The translations under genes and the position numbers were made by a program. A model generated the notes under the pieces. That model saw only the letters and a list, made by a program, of their open reading frames with translations. It did no database searches and was not told the origin of the DNA. A stretch of DNA of 64,000 nt from Zygnema cylindricum (taxonomy: Eukaryota > Streptophyta > Zygnematophyceae > Zygnematales > Zygnemataceae): contig JBBHKE010000660.1 of assembly GCA_037447655.1 (NCBI GenBank), positions 145,067 to 209,066 on the forward strand. The letters run 5' to 3'. Shown piece after piece: positions 24,901 to 36,505 of the stretch (its first letter is position 1; every line of letters starts with the position of its first letter).

Positions 24901-25601
24901 TCGTTTCCCTACACTCAAAATCATGTGGTTTCTCCTTCCCTTTCTCCCTCTCCCATTTACTCCCCCATTAAAATTACACATTAATGTCACTATTTTTTTG
25001 AACTAATTCTAATGTTGTATTTTTTTCTTTGTTGTAGGCACGGGAATTCATTCAGTTAGTTGATTGTGATGGAGGAACAAATGCACGGATTGTGGGAATG
25101 TCATGGAGTTTTCTTTACTCCATTTAATATTAGTACTTCTAAACACAATTTTACATGAGTTAGAGAAGGTTATTAAAATATCATTTGTTACAAAGGATAA
25201 TTTTTATGGGCGATGTACATTTCGTTCATGTAGACTAATATTTTATTTAAGTTTGAAAAATAGGTTGGTTGTACATATTGTAGTTTTTTTATGGTGGACC
25301 TCTTTGTCATTTTTAGGCGAAAATGGTTGAATTTATTTCCAAGTGTATTATTGTAATATATTTATAATTGTAATTCATTTTGATGTTGTTACAATGACGG
25401 GTCATGTGATTTTAATTCTTCATGTTTTGTAAATGTTAAGCGATACAATTGATGAAGGGTTGTGGGCATTCTTAACTATTTTGGTTGTCACACATGTGAT
25501 TGTTCTTTCTCCCTCTTTTTTTCCCTAGTTGTCACACTATTTTCATTTTATTATTTATTTTATCTCAGTTAATTTTTTTTTTTTTTGTCTCTCTCTCCCT
25601 T

Positions 25602-25875
25602 ATGGTACTCAGTGACGAGACAGTCTTGTCGCTGAATGGTATGTTTTTCTTTTTGCCAGTCAACGACGAGAATTTCTCGGTGTTGAATGGCATGTTTCGT
25701 TTTTCACCATTCAACACCGACAGTGTGTCAAAACAAGGTCTTATGGTAGTCAGCGACGAGACTGTCTCGTCGCTGAATGGTATGTTTTTATATCTGGCCA
25801 GTCAACGACGAGAATTTCTCGGTGTTGAATGGCATGTTTCATTTTTCACCATTCAGCACTGACACTATGTCAATA
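25602..25875. repeat. Two-copy tandem repeat with GCGACGAGAC...GTCTCGTCGC hairpins
   Basis: A unit of about 139 bp starting at the GTGACGAGACAGTCTTGTCGC word recurs as GCGACGAGACTGTCTCGTCGC. Each unit also has AACGACGAGAATTTCTCGG. It is the element-2 counterpart of the array at 13.98-14.43 kb. Confidence 0.75.
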
Positions 25876-26094
25876 CAACAGTATCCGTCCCTCTAGTCTT
25901 CATATTCTCCAACTTGTGTTTTTATGTTTCACAATTTTTTTTAACATCTTTAAAATCCAGCTTCGTGGTTCTCTCTTTTCCTATCTGTCTCTATCCCAAT
26001 CTTTCTTTATTTTTCTGTCCTTTTCTCTCACATGGTCTCTCTACTTCATATCACTGTGTGTCTTATCCTTGTTGTCTTTATGTTATACTAGAAT

Positions 26095-27690
26095 TCATGC
26101 CATCCAACGACGATGCTGTGTCGTCGCTGAATGGTAAATTCGTGCATATCCCATGCCATTTTTGTCCTTTATTTCGTTCACCTCTCGTATCGAATCGCGT
26201 GCCAACTTTAAGAAAAAGGCTTTACCCGGTCCTACTAACTTACCACACCATTTTTTGCCCCTTAGGGACTTGTGGCTCTCTACCCCTTTCATCTTCCAAT
26301 CTTCCCATTTTCTTGACCACACCTCTTTGATTTTAGAAATTACAAATGAATCGGCAGGTTGCACTAAATGCGTTGCACACGAATGAAAAAATTGGAGTGT
26401 TGTTCTCTTTGTGTGTAAAGCGCTGTTTAATTCCTCCGACATATTGTGAACGCCATAATTGTCCACAAATATTACCTTTTCACGTCTATCACGGTCTCCT
26501 TGGTATGACCTCGGTTCAGCGATCCATTGTGGGAAGACCGTCTTGTCGTTCCAATCTTTCGCCCCGGTACGGTAACTGACTTCTACAGAAGAGAGTGGGA
26601 AAAGATATTGAGTGAGGGAGGGAGAGAGAGGGCGACAAGTGCATAGGGAGAAATCAATATAAAGAACATATCACTCCATATATAATATTTTGGGTGTAGA
26701 GTACAATGGTGAATAAGTGAGACAATAACGTTAATATTTATAAGGAAAAAGATTCATAGGGAAAGAAAAACACCTGGTATGTCATCGTGGATGCCCTTGA
26801 TCGGGTAATTACGGAGCTTGTTGGCGAAGATTAACATAGGAGATTCAATTTCGGGCGCTCACTCCGCCCGTGAGTCGAACCATCAAAGTCATTGACTCTC
26901 CACCTTTGGCAACATCCGCGTATTTGACCACCTCGTCCCCGCGAAAACCCAACGTCTTTTTGTTATCCATATTTACAATCACGCGGGTCTCGTCCATGTT
27001 TTCGACTAGATCCTCGTTGTAGCGAGCTATAATCAAAATATCACTTAAAATTGTAAGAAAAACACAACATAGAAAAGTATGATGGCCACGGCAACTACTT
27101 TTATTCGCTTATCTGCATTTATATCCCTAGAAAACAAGATTTAAATAATAAATTTAAAATATATCACATCATATAGCAATGAGTTGTAGAAATGTTGAGA
27201 AAACTTACCCGATAAAAATCCTTTTTTTAATTCGCCCATGTGATATGCTACTATTTTTTTCGATGTATTCCTCATGCACCGGGCTTAATTGTAACATTCC
27301 TTTTTGAGCCCTCGTCATAATACTATGTTTTTCGCAAAACCGTTGAGTCCGTCGTTTTGTCATTTTTATTTTTATCTCCTTACCATTTTTCTCTATGAAT
27401 AGTCTCCTATTCTCCTCTTTCATAAGTTTAATGATATGAGCTGCCATGGTCCCTACAATGGTTTGCGACATTTTCATACCCTCCCTTCTTAAAGCGGTAA
27501 AACTCCTCCACCAACTCCGAGTGCACTGTTGTGACCCATGGAAATTCCTTCCTTGCCCTACCCGGCAGTGCTTTTGTCACCACCACACTTCTTTTTCCAA
27601 ATCCCGCAGACGACAAAGTATGTTTTGTCGCCCGTATGTCTCTCAATGTCGTAACCCGACCCTTCCACCACCGACTTGTTTTTTGGTATT
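26095..27690 (-). pseudogene. Pogo transposase of element 2, exons 2-4, decayed
   Basis: Exon 2 starts at 27690 after TTGCAG and encodes a region homologous to element 1 (KALPGRARKEFPWVTTVHSE, MTKRRTQRFCEKHSIM). It has a one-base insertion near 27478 and another in an A-run near 27255. Exon 3 (about 27025-26785) keeps ENMDETR and GFRGDEVVKYADVA. Exon 4 (about 26580 on) keeps VDNYGVHN and LVQPADSFVISKIKEVW, so the catalytic Asp positions survive. The C-terminus is lost after NGMGYARI, where the frame runs into TCGTCGC repeats. Its exon 1 is about 19 kb away (46804-46405) because of nested insertions. Confidence 0.85.
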
Positions 27691-28082
27691 CTGCAACAAA
27701 AGGAAAGAAAAAAAAAATGCCAGTCCTAATTCATATAAAAAAAATTATATATATCATAAAAAAATTGGTTCAACGACGACCTGCAATCGTCGCTAAATTT
27801 AGCGACCAATGTTGGTCGTCGCTGGTTCAAGTATCAAGAGCCATTTCAAGATTCAGCGATGACAGATTATCGTCGCTAACTCAGCAACGAGTTGAAGATT
27901 TCGCAATGCCAAACATACAACAAGTGAAAAAAAAATACATGTCAGTCCTAATTAATATTAAAAAAATTATATATATCATATAACATTTGTTAAATTCGTC
28001 GACGACATTAAACAAGTAAATGAGTGGGTAAAACATGGGAAGTGATAGAGTGGAGTAAGAGTTAGTAAACAAAACATAGCAA

Positions 28083-28622
28083 TTACTGTTTTTTTTTTCG
28101 ACAATGCCCGTGTGAGCCTCATCAATTGCTCTCGATCCGCTCTTATTTGTTCTTGTTGAGCCGCTACTTGTTGAGTGAGTGCGGCAATTATTAAAGGCAA
28201 ATCCTTTCCTCTCGGTGGTGACGGTGGCCTAATCGGTGGCAGAACCCTTTGTATTTCCCATAGGCAAGAGAGTGGCACTCTGACATTGCGACATTTTTGC
28301 AATATCGTCGTACGAGCATCTCGGAGAGCAAGTACCTCGGAAGTTACTCGACAATATTTTAGGATGTTGTACAACCGGGGATCCCACGGATGATGATGAC
28401 GTAGGAACTCCGGGACATTCACCCGAAAATCGTCCTCCCCACGAACAACCCACGTTAACCGGGGATCCGCTGGATCAAATTGCCTTATGTGGGCAAAAAA
28501 TAAGCCTCGGTCCTCAAGCGAGATAAACAACGATGTTGGATGTGCGGTGACATCGGGGGGAATGTCGATAATTTGCGGAAAACGATTCGCTTCCGGGTTT
28601 AGGGGTCAGGGTTCACCATACC
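28083..28622 (-). pseudogene. Second pogo gene of element 2, C-terminal piece
   Basis: Homologous to residues about 270-446 of the element-1 second gene: IDIPPDVTAHPTSLFISL, FLRHHHPWDPRLYNILK, NVRVPLSCLWEIQRV, then a Gln-rich coiled-coil segment. An in-frame TGA occurs at the upstream edge near the solo-LTR junction. This copy reads straight through the site where element 1 has a frameshift. Confidence 0.75.
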
Positions 28623-29590
28623 TGTAACAGGATCTCCTACCTCTCAAAAATCCCATTACTACAAACAATCCCAACCACACATTCCACACATTGGAAAATA
28701 CACATCCACATTGGACAACACTCACACAAGGATAAACTTTAAATTAGAAGAAGCTTTTGCCACATAACATTAGCTTGGTCTTTTGCCCTCGTGGCTCAAC
28801 CCTTCTTATTAAAGTGTTTTCCACTACTCTCCACTCTTACTAATTCTATCTCTTAACTTCTAAAACACTATTTAGTTAGTAAGAGATTTCAATGCAAAAA
28901 TGCCTTTTCTCCAATTTGGTATTAATCTCTCACGACCAAAATCAGCCGCAATTTCCACAAAACTTTCCAAAAGGAAAAGATGTCTACTCTCCTCTTACAC
29001 TTCACTATTTATCCATTATCGCCCTAGACTCGCCAAGCCAGAGTCAATGCTCAGTTTGAACAGGCTTTTACCTGGGCCAATCATTGATCAGCAAGGACTC
29101 GGACTGACCAATGCGAAAACGTGAGCAATATCTTACTAACTACTTAGCACTTTAATAACCAATCAAACGTTACGTTTCACTACGTAACATTTATGTGCAA
29201 AAGTGCGCGCCAAATGAAACGAGACTTCGCACGATCGTGCGTAACAAATTTCGCACGCAAAGCTTCCTACGAAATTCCCTTAAATGAAAGTGACGTTTCG
29301 TACTAAAATTTGTACAAAATGAACCACCGTGCATACTAAACGTTTCACTAAAAATTTATGAAACGTACACGCGAAATTTCGGTACTAATTTGACCCTTAA
29401 CCCGTTTCAATGATACCCACTTGTTATTTAGACTGCACGCTGTCACCTAAAGACACCCATCACTATAACTTTTAAAATATAACTCCAAATAGCGTGATTC
29501 TTTCGCGCAAGTCTACCTAATTTTGTACTCTATAATCATAACACCTAAATACCCCTTTATAAACAATTTTGATCAGCTATTACTGTTACA
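28623..29590. mobile_element. Solo LTR (968 bp) with 5-bp target duplication
   Basis: Starts TGTAACAG and ends CTGTTACA, the TG...CA ends of an LTR with an 8-bp inverted terminal match. It is flanked by ATACC on both sides (28618-28622 and 29591-29595). It splits the second pogo gene between the HYIPVVEWSEHW and IIDIPPDVTAHP segments, which are contiguous in element 1. No internal retrotransposon sequence remains, so it most likely arose by LTR-LTR recombination. The parent family is not present in this window. Confidence 0.88.
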
Positions 29591-30010
29591 ATACCTCCAA
29601 TGTTCCGACCATTCGACAACCGGAATATAATGTTCGCGTCGACGCACGAAGCTGTCCATTTCCTCCCTTTCGTGGGAGGAGGAAAATACTAATCGGGATG
29701 CTCAACCATGTATGGAGGTTGAGGATGCGGAGGATCCATTACAATGGCTCTCTCCCTATTCGGCGTGGGAGGTGCCCCGAACACGTCGTCGTCATCATCA
29801 AATTCCTCCTCACGTTGTTTTTCCTCACTATCCGGGGTTTGTTCGTCCTCGGTGGTGGGATCATCACGTTTTTCCACACCACGATGTCGATGGGTTCCAA
29901 AATTTCAGGTTCGGGCATGTCTTCCGGCGGTTTTTCACCATCCTCGATGCTCTCGTCGCTATCCAAAGACAAAGGAACGTATAATTCGTCATTGTCATCT
30001 TCACTTTACG
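29591..30010 (-). pseudogene. Second pogo gene of element 2, middle piece
   Basis: Minus-strand frames encode acidic segments SLDSDESIEDGEKPPEDM and DDPTTEDEQTPDSEEKQ, then APPTPNRERAIV. These align with the acidic region and the PPSPNRDRALV motif of element 1. Frames shift within the piece. It is bounded on the left by the solo LTR and on the right by the gag-only LTR element. Confidence 0.7.
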
Positions 30011-31105
30011 TGTTCAAATTTATGTATTTTCTAGGTCTGTATTGGAAAAATAAATAGAGTGTTGGAAAAAGGTAATTAATAGTTCAATTCTATATTTTAG
30101 TTAGAATGTAAAGAGAGAGAAAGAGAGGACCAAAGGCAGGCCATGGTTGCTACGTCATTTAGAAAAAGGCAGAATGAATTAGAAGGTATTTTACTAGTTT
30201 TAGTAAAATAGTGCATCTGACCGGATTTGAACCAAGGTCTGCAGACAACTATGAAGACATACGCCTTATCCATTATGGCACTAACGAAACGATATAATGA
30301 TATGTTTCACGCATATATATTTATTAATCTAAAGGACTAATTCGCAACAGACTAACAAAAACGCGCATTAATCAATTCATGCATAGAAGCGAATTGAAGC
30401 CGTATAAATACAACTGATTAGACGGCCACCATTACAGCCGCCACCCACAATAATATTTCGGCGGCCTTTGGGGATAGCCTCACGCGGTGCCACGTTGGGC
30501 CATATTATTTGATATCGGAGAAGATGGGAGGAGGAACCATGGCTCCCGATTTGGCAAATGTCACCTTGTAGACCATGTCTTACAATGGCCGTAAAATAAG
30601 TACATCGCCCATCGTACCTTCTTGTACTATATAGTGTTCCTATTGGACTAGGGTTTAGTAGTAGGTAGTCGTGAGTAGGCAAACCAAGACTTAGTGATAT
30701 TTAGGTACCTCTCTCTAAAAGAGCTTGTAACTAAAAAGATCATCTTGGACCAGCCATAACTTAATGCTTAGGTGAGCAAATTCAGTGATTCTTTTTGCTG
30801 CTGACTCAGGGGTGTCTAAGCTACACAGGGGTGTAGTCATTCAGAGTCTTTGCGTGCCAGGGTGGCACTTATATAGTGGGAAAGTCAAAGTGGGGAATAT
30901 TGTCCAAACATATATTTAAGCTTTGCATTCTGTGGTGGAACTGAGCACACAGAAGGTCTTCTCTTCACTGGGGTGAAGGTGTATTGGGGTTTTGATTGTT
31001 AAGGCATCATTCATTTGGGTTTATATCAACTTGGAGTCGGCACTATCTAGATTAGCTTATTTTGGATCTCCGAAATCTGTGGGCAATGGAGCCTATAAAA
31101 TTTCG
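30011..31105 (+). repeat. 5' LTR of the gag-only element
   Basis: Begins TGTTCAAATTTATG and ends AAAATTTCG; the 3' LTR ends AATTTCA. The two LTRs have equal length and look more than 90% identical by eye, which suggests a moderately recent insertion. Confidence 0.85.
30213..30285 (-). other. tRNA-like sequence (Arg-type) inside the 5' LTR
   Basis: On the minus strand it reads GTGCCATAATGGATAAGGCG (A-box and D-arm like), then a roughly 30-base middle, then GGTTCAAATCC (canonical B-box/T-loop), about the length of a tRNA. The head resembles plant tRNA-Arg (TAATGGATAAGGCG). The anticodon arm does not pair cleanly and the acceptor ends do not match well, so I call it tRNA-like, not a functional tRNA. 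A diverged copy is in the 3' LTR at about 33265-33337. Confidence 0.5.
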
Positions 31106-31108
31106 GTT

Positions 31109-32365
31109 ATGGGCCCACCATCTAGGGTGCCTATGTTTGATGGAAAAGACTTCACTTATTGGGAGTTTACGATGGAGGGATTGCTTTTCGAAAAGCATTT
31201 GTGGAGAATTGTTTCGGGACAAGTGAGATGTCCGCCACCTGGCTTTGGTGGAACTCATTATGGAGAATTATCTGGGGCTTCCCAGAAAACTAACTAGTGT
31301 TCAGTTGTTACGGAAGGTGAAGGGAAAGTCATTGCCAAGGAAGGGAAAAAATGGGAGAAAGATACAGGGACACTTATGGAGAGGGGAGCTATGCTCTTCG
31401 CCACAGCTCCACTTAGAGGGGTTATAAGTAAAACTGAAGAAAATGATAGTAAAATTTGGGAGTATAAAAACACTATAGCAAAACATCTTATACCTAGATA
31501 TGTGTCTAAGTCCATAGCTATCACTCTTTTAAGTCTAACCAAGTCTTCAAAAATCTGGGAAACACTAAGTCAGATTTATAAGAGTGAGACTATTCAGAGG
31601 CAACAGTTAGTAAAACAAGAAATAGAGGCCTATGTTTATAAAGGCGGTAACATGATAGAGTTTTGTAATGATATTGTTGCGTTATATGTTGAGCTTGCTA
31701 GTGCGGGATATGTAGAAAACGAGGGGAGAAAGATTAATACACTACTCATAAAACTCCCTGATGAGTACGAAAACATCATTTATCGTATGCAGGCAATGGG
31801 TGGCTCCTCATGGACTTGGAGCTTTACCATGGGGATAATTCTTGTGAGAGAAAGCACCTTGGAGCTTCGTAGGGGAAGTGAGAGGGTGACTGCATTCACA
31901 GTTGGTGGTGATTGGCGGAAGCGTGATGAGAGGAACGGCAGTGACGAGCAGAAGCGTGATGAGAGGAAGAAAGACAAAGGTAAACCTTATCGAAACTTCG
32001 GTGGTAAGAGAGGGAGAGGAAAAGAAAGGGGAGCTTTGAAAAAGGGGGTTTGCTTCTTTTGTAGGGAACCGGGTCATTATATGGAGAGATGCCCTTGTTC
32101 GGAAGAACTTATAAGTTGGAATGTGGATGAGGAGGAAGAAAGGGAAGAGCAGAAAGAGGATAAAAAAATCTTAGAGCTTCTCCACATCGGTAGAATTGAG
32201 AAGAGAGAAAAGTACACAAAAATTCCACGAAAGCAACCGTGTGCTTTTGGAGGTATAAGGGAAGTAAAGGGAAGTGAGGTACTTAAAGGAGTTAGACATG
32301 ATGTGAATGTCAAGGAGTATAGAAAGCAAGATCTAGAATCTACAATTGAAAAAGGGAAAAAATAA
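31109..32365 (+). pseudogene. Copia-type gag, one internal TAG
   Basis: ATG at 31109, just inside the 5' LTR boundary. N-terminal gag motif PMFDGKDFTYWEFTMEGLL, typical of copia UBN2-type gag. An in-frame TAG sits at 31295-31297, and the same frame then continues with SKSIAITLLSLTKSSKIWE and NTLLIKLPDEYENIIYRM to a CCHC zinc knuckle CFFCREPGHYMERC (about residues 318-331) and a Lys/Glu-rich tail. Without the TAG it is 418 residues. The TAG could be a CAG-to-TAG change. Gag would package element RNA into particles. Confidence 0.8.
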
Positions 32366-33023
32366 AAAAAATGAGGATAATTTTATAGATATTTTGGAAA
32401 CAGAAAAATGGTCGAAAAGGGAGACTTCAACAGATTCCGAGGAAAGGGGAGAAGTAAATCTAGAGGGGGTTTTAAAAGATAGGGGAGAAGAGGTATATTT
32501 AATGAAAGGTTTAGGGGAGGAGAAATACTCTTTGGGAATCATTATAGAAAGTGATAGTGGAAAGAATTCCATAGGAGAATGTGAGGAAAGTTCAGAAAAT
32601 GGGGTAAGTATCATGGATAAAAATATGAGTACGGAAGACGTAGATCTTATGAGGAACTTAGTGGGGACACTTGTTTTTTGGGAAAATTTAGGGGGTAATG
32701 GGTTTGACATCACTAATGGGAGTGATGGCATTTATGAAGGTGTGCTTGTAAGAGGGTTAGCATCTGGGTGTGTGTTGCAGATTGGAGATGGGGCTGGCTG
32801 TTTGAATTGCAAGAGGGAAATTGGATTTAGTGTGGATGGAAAAGAAATGAGGTGGATAAAGTATTTTCTCGGATTTTTGAAAAATTGCATGCAAAATAAA
32901 ATGTGTGATGTAATTATTATTTCGGTTCATCTAATGCACTTGTTTAAATACGATTGTATTCACTTAAAGTTTTATGAAGAGAAAAGAAAGAAGAAAAAGA
33001 AAAGAAAAAAAAAATGTGTTTAG
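32346..33023 (+). CDS. Unrecognised acidic ORF in the gag-only element
   Basis: 225 residues if started at the ATG at 32346, overlapping the end of gag by 20 bases in another frame. The first 130 residues are Glu/Asp/Lys-rich; the rest is more hydrophobic (VRGLASGCVLQIGDGAGC, MRWIKYFLGFLKN) and it ends in a poly-Lys/Arg tail. I find no retroviral enzyme motif. It could be a captured gene fragment or remnants of a deleted pol. No function is assigned. Confidence 0.4.
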   Translation: MKKGKNKKNEDNFIDILETEKWSKRETSTDSEERGEVNLEGVLKDRGEEVYLMKGLGEEKYSLGIIIESDSGKNSIGECEESSENGVSIMDKNMSTEDVDLMRNLVGTLVFWENLGGNGFDITNGSDGIYEGVLVRGLASGCVLQIGDGAGCLNCKREIGFSVDGKEMRWIKYFLGFLKNCMQNKMCDVIIISVHLMHLFKYDCIHLKFYEEKRKKKKKRKKKCV

Positions 33024-33062
33024 TGGGAGTTGAAAAGAAAGTAGACTAGAAAATAAGGGGAG

Positions 33063-34157
33063 TATTTAAATTTATGTATTTTCTAGGTTTGTATTGGAAA
33101 AATAAATAGAGTGTTGGAAAAAGGTAATTAATAGTTCACTTCTATATTTTAGTTAGAATGTAAAGAGAGAGAAAGAGAGGACCAAAGGCAGGCCATGGCT
33201 GCTGCGCCATTTAGAAAAAGGCAGAATGAATTACAAGGTATTTTACTAGTTTTAGTAAAATAGTGCATCTGATCGGATTTGAACCAGGGTCAGCAGATTA
33301 CTATGAAGACATACGCGTTATCCATTAAGGCACTAACGAAACGATACACTGATATGTTTCACGCATATATGTGTATTAATCTAAAGGACTAATTCGCAGC
33401 AGACTAACGAAAACGCGCATTAATCAATTCATGCATGGAAGCGAATCGAAGCCATATAAATACAACTGATCGGACCGCCACCATTACAGCCACCACCAAC
33501 AATAAGATTTCGGCGGCCTTTGGGGATAGCCTCACGCGGTACCACGTGGCGCCACATCATTTGATATCGGAGAAGATGGGAGGAGGAACCATGGCTCCCG
33601 ATTTGGCAAATGTCACCTTGTAGACCATGTCTTACAATGGCCGTACAATAAGTACATCGCCTATCATACCTTCTTCTACTATATAGTGTTCCTATTGGAC
33701 TAGGGTTTAGTAGTAGGTAGTCGTGAGTAGGCAGACCAAGACTTAGTGATATTTAGGTACCTCTCTCTAAAAGAGCTTGTAACTAAAAAGGTCATTTTTG
33801 ACCAGCCATAACTTAATGCTCGGGTGAGAAAATTCAGTGATTATTTTTTCTGCGGACTCAGAGGTGTCTAAGCTACACATTGGTGTAGTCAGTGAAGGTC
33901 TTTGCGTGCCAGGGTGGCACTTATTCAGTGAGAAAGTCAAAGTGGGGAATATTGTCCAAACATATATTCAAGCTTTGCATTCTGTGGTGGAACTGAGCAC
34001 ACATAAGGTCTTCTCTTCACTGGGGTGAAGGTGTATTGGGGTTTTGATTATCAAGGGATCATTCATTTGGGTTTATATCAACTTGGAGTCGGCACTATCT
34101 AGATTAGCTTATTTTGGATCTGCGAATTCTGTGGGCAATGGAGCTTATATAATTTCA
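33063..34157 (+). repeat. 3' LTR of the gag-only element
   Basis: Starts TATTTAAATTTATG (TG decayed to TA) after a purine tract and ends ATAATTTCA. It carries the second copy of the tRNA-like segment (about 33265-33337). Confidence 0.85.
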
Positions 34158-35106
34158 CTTACCCTTTGTTATCTTCTTCTTCCTAGCAATCTTTCTCTGT
34201 GCGTCAATCCCCCTACCTTTTTCGACATTCGCCTCTCCCCCCACTCCATCCTCCTCCACGGTCTCACAAAACTCTATTAATTTTTTTTTTATTATCATTT
34301 TTTTTTGTACCTGATCTTCCCCTAACCTCACTCGACCCACCCTCTTCAACCGTCGCCGCCTTTCCCTTTCTTTCCTCTCCCAACTCTGTCTTCCCCTCCC
34401 TCTCCTCACTCAACAACTTCTCTTCTCTAAAACCCCCACCTCTTTCCTCCTCATCGCCCTCATCAAAGAGTATTAATTTTTTATTTTTATTTTTATATTT
34501 TTTCTCTACCTTTTCCCGTGCCTCACTTCCCTCACCCTCTTCTAGCGTTGCTTTTATCACCCCCTTGTCTACACCCATTACCGTCTTTCCACCCTCTTCC
34601 TCTAATGAAATATTTTCTCCCATACTCATCTCACTTTATAACGCCTCCCCCCTCCTCACATCTACCGATTCACCCCTTTCCTCCCTTCCCTCCTCCGGTA
34701 AAATCCCCTCCTTTGGTACCTCATATAAATTTGTCTCTTCCCTTCCTCCCCCAACTTGTGTCAATCCTTCCACCTCTACCTCTTCTCTCACCTTCCTTTC
34801 ATGGTCCCTCCCCTCCGGCGGCACCCAACCGATTTGTAGCGAAGTGGCCGCCTCCCTTTCTCTCGCTAAGTCCTCCGCTGTACCCCTTACTCCTACTATG
34901 GTTTCCAAGACATCTCTTTCCCTCTCTACCCCCCTCGGTGTTTGCCTTTCCTTTATGGGGTTTTCTCTCCCCACTCCATCCCTTTGTGCCTCTTCCCTTT
35001 GTACTATTGGTCGACGTCGTATATTACGCCGAGGAAATGGAGGGTAGCGATGACGATACGGCAAGACAATACGTTGTCGAATATACGACTGCATGTTGCC
35101 CTCCAT
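34158..35106 (-). pseudogene. Second pogo gene of element 2, N-terminal piece
   Basis: Minus-strand frame from the ATG at 35106 encodes a basic N-terminus (RHRYPPFPRRNIRRRP), then a long acidic Glu/Gly/Arg-rich segment (DVLETIVGVRGTAEDLARER, LFDEGDEEERGGGF). It resembles the basic-then-acidic start of the element-1 gene. It is cut at 34158 by the 3' LTR of the gag-only element and continues beyond it at 30010. Confidence 0.65.
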
Positions 35107-35249
35107 GTAAATCAGCCACACGTGACAAAAAAAAAAAAAAAAAAAAGGCGGCTACACAAAAGGATGAGAGAATACAGGAGTTTGTCTTAAAATGGTTGTA
35201 CGTAAAAAATAACGCATGAGGTTTTAACGCATCATATGCATTTAAAATA

Positions 35250-35365
35250 TACTTACAGATTGTATTTTCGCGACGGCACGAAGTCGTCGCTAATCCAATC
35301 AATTTGATCATTCCAACAGTGTGGCGACGAAACGAAATTAGGAGATGTCACGGTTCACTGCTTAT
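35250..35365. repeat. Segment homologous to 45835-45955
   Basis: Shared words in order: AAATATACTTACAGATTG / AAATACACTTACAAACTG, AAGTCGTCG / AAGTCGTCG, CCAACAGTG / CTAACAGTG, GACGAAA, CACGGTT. Identity is roughly 65-70% by eye. Both lie in pogo element 2 DNA on either side of the gypsy element. On the minus strand each contains GTAAGT, a possible splice donor. This could be an old internal repeat of the pogo intron. Confidence 0.5.
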
Positions 35366-35379
35366 AAGATTCTAATAGT

Positions 35380-35660
35380 GGCAACGTGTCATGCCGCATG
35401 GTATCGGACGCATGCGCGCACAATATTTTGCATGCGTACACGATATCGCGCACGCACACGCACAATATTGTGCTCGCACGCGCGATATTCTGCATGCGTG
35501 CACGATACGGTGCACGCACACGCGTTATTGTGTCCACGCGCACGATATCGTGCACGCGTTCACGATATTCGGCGGTGCGCGTGATTTCATTCACACGCGC
35601 ACGATATCATTCTCGCACGCACGATATTTTAGCGTGCGTGTATGATTTTCGGTCGCACGT
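35380..35660. repeat. Degenerate CACGATAT / CACGCACACGCG array
   Basis: About a dozen imperfect units mixing GCACGATATCGTGC, GCACGCACACGCG and ATTTTGCATGCGT. Long alternating purine-pyrimidine stretches are present. No conserved coding frame is evident; His/Arg/Ala frames are artefacts. Confidence 0.75.
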
Positions 35661-35972
35661 GCGACCGCGATTTATTTATGTTAGATGTGTACGCTATTCG
35701 CGTACACGTCTAATAGAACACATACTAATTTCGTGCGTGGGTACCATGTCGTTTCGTGCGCAGGTACACATTTTTCAAGTATTTCGTGCGATACCATATA
35801 TTTCGTGCGATATGTTTCGTTTCGTGCATACGCACGCGATTTGGGGAGTATCGACGTGAAGTATCGTTTGGAGGCGTATCGCGATTTCCGGGCGACGCGT
35901 CGATTCATATGTTTATTTAAGTCGCGAACCCATGTAGGTTCGCGCATACATGTAGTTAGGGAGGGTTTTTAC

Positions 35973-36243
35973 TAGTGTTGGGTATCGAGGACCCATTGCC
36001 GATATTCGATATATATCGAATTTCATGTACCCGATATTCGATATATCGCTTCGATATATCGAATTTCAAATTATCGCGATATATCGCCGATATATCGCCG
36101 ATATATCGCCGATATATCGCCGATATATCGCCGATATATCGCCGATATATCGTATCGACGATATATCGAATATGAAAATTTTAAATTTTTTTTTTTCAAA
36201 ACCCACCCCCCCCCCCCCCCCCCCCCCCCACTGAGCGCTCAGT

Positions 36244-36285
<42 letters not shown>

Positions 36286-36505
36286 AATCCGTACGATTTT
36301 TCGTACGATTTGTCGTACGATTCTCCGTACACTTTTTCGTAAGGTTTTCCGTACTCTGACTGTACGGACACGAAATTTTTGCGATATATATCGCGATAAT
36401 TTATGTTGGTCTCGGTACGATATATCGAGGATCCTCCTCGATCGATATTCGATATATCGAATATCGAAATTATCGCGATATGAATCTACCCGATACCCAA
36501 CACTA
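35973..36505. mobile_element. hAT-type MITE (533 bp) with GATATATCG satellite and C24/G39 hairpin
   Basis: Terminal inverted repeats TAGTGTTGGGTATCG...CGATACCCAACACTA, flanked by an exact 8-bp duplication GTTTTTAC (35965-35972 and 36506-36513). The interior has about seven tandem CGATATATCGC units (36070-36150) and an extreme palindrome: C24 (36206-36229), ACTGAGC, GCTCAGT, G39 (36244-36282). Non-coding. Confidence 0.93.

Larger units (their letters stand above)
30011..34157 (+). mobile_element. Gag-only (non-autonomous) LTR retrotransposon, 4147 bp
   Basis: Two direct LTRs of identical length, 30011-31105 and 33063-34157 (1095 bp each), differ by scattered substitutions. The interior has a gag-like frame (31109-32365) and an unrecognised frame (32346-33023). 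There is no protease, integrase, reverse transcriptase or RNase H. A purine tract (about 33050-33062) precedes the 3' LTR. Flanks TTTAC and CTTAC share TTAC and may be a decayed target duplication. It is inserted in the second gene of pogo element 2. Such elements need enzymes supplied by relatives. Confidence 0.88.

Noticed and set aside
23837-25006. Long Ser/Pro/Leu open reading frames (up to 389 codons) on the plus strand
   Set aside because: They arise from CCCTCT-type composition, are open in all three frames and have no domain. The region is a CT-rich array in pogo element 2.
30213-30285. Functional tRNA-Arg gene
   Set aside because: A- and B-box words are present, but the anticodon and acceptor stems do not pair convincingly, and the sequence lies in an LTR in two diverged copies.
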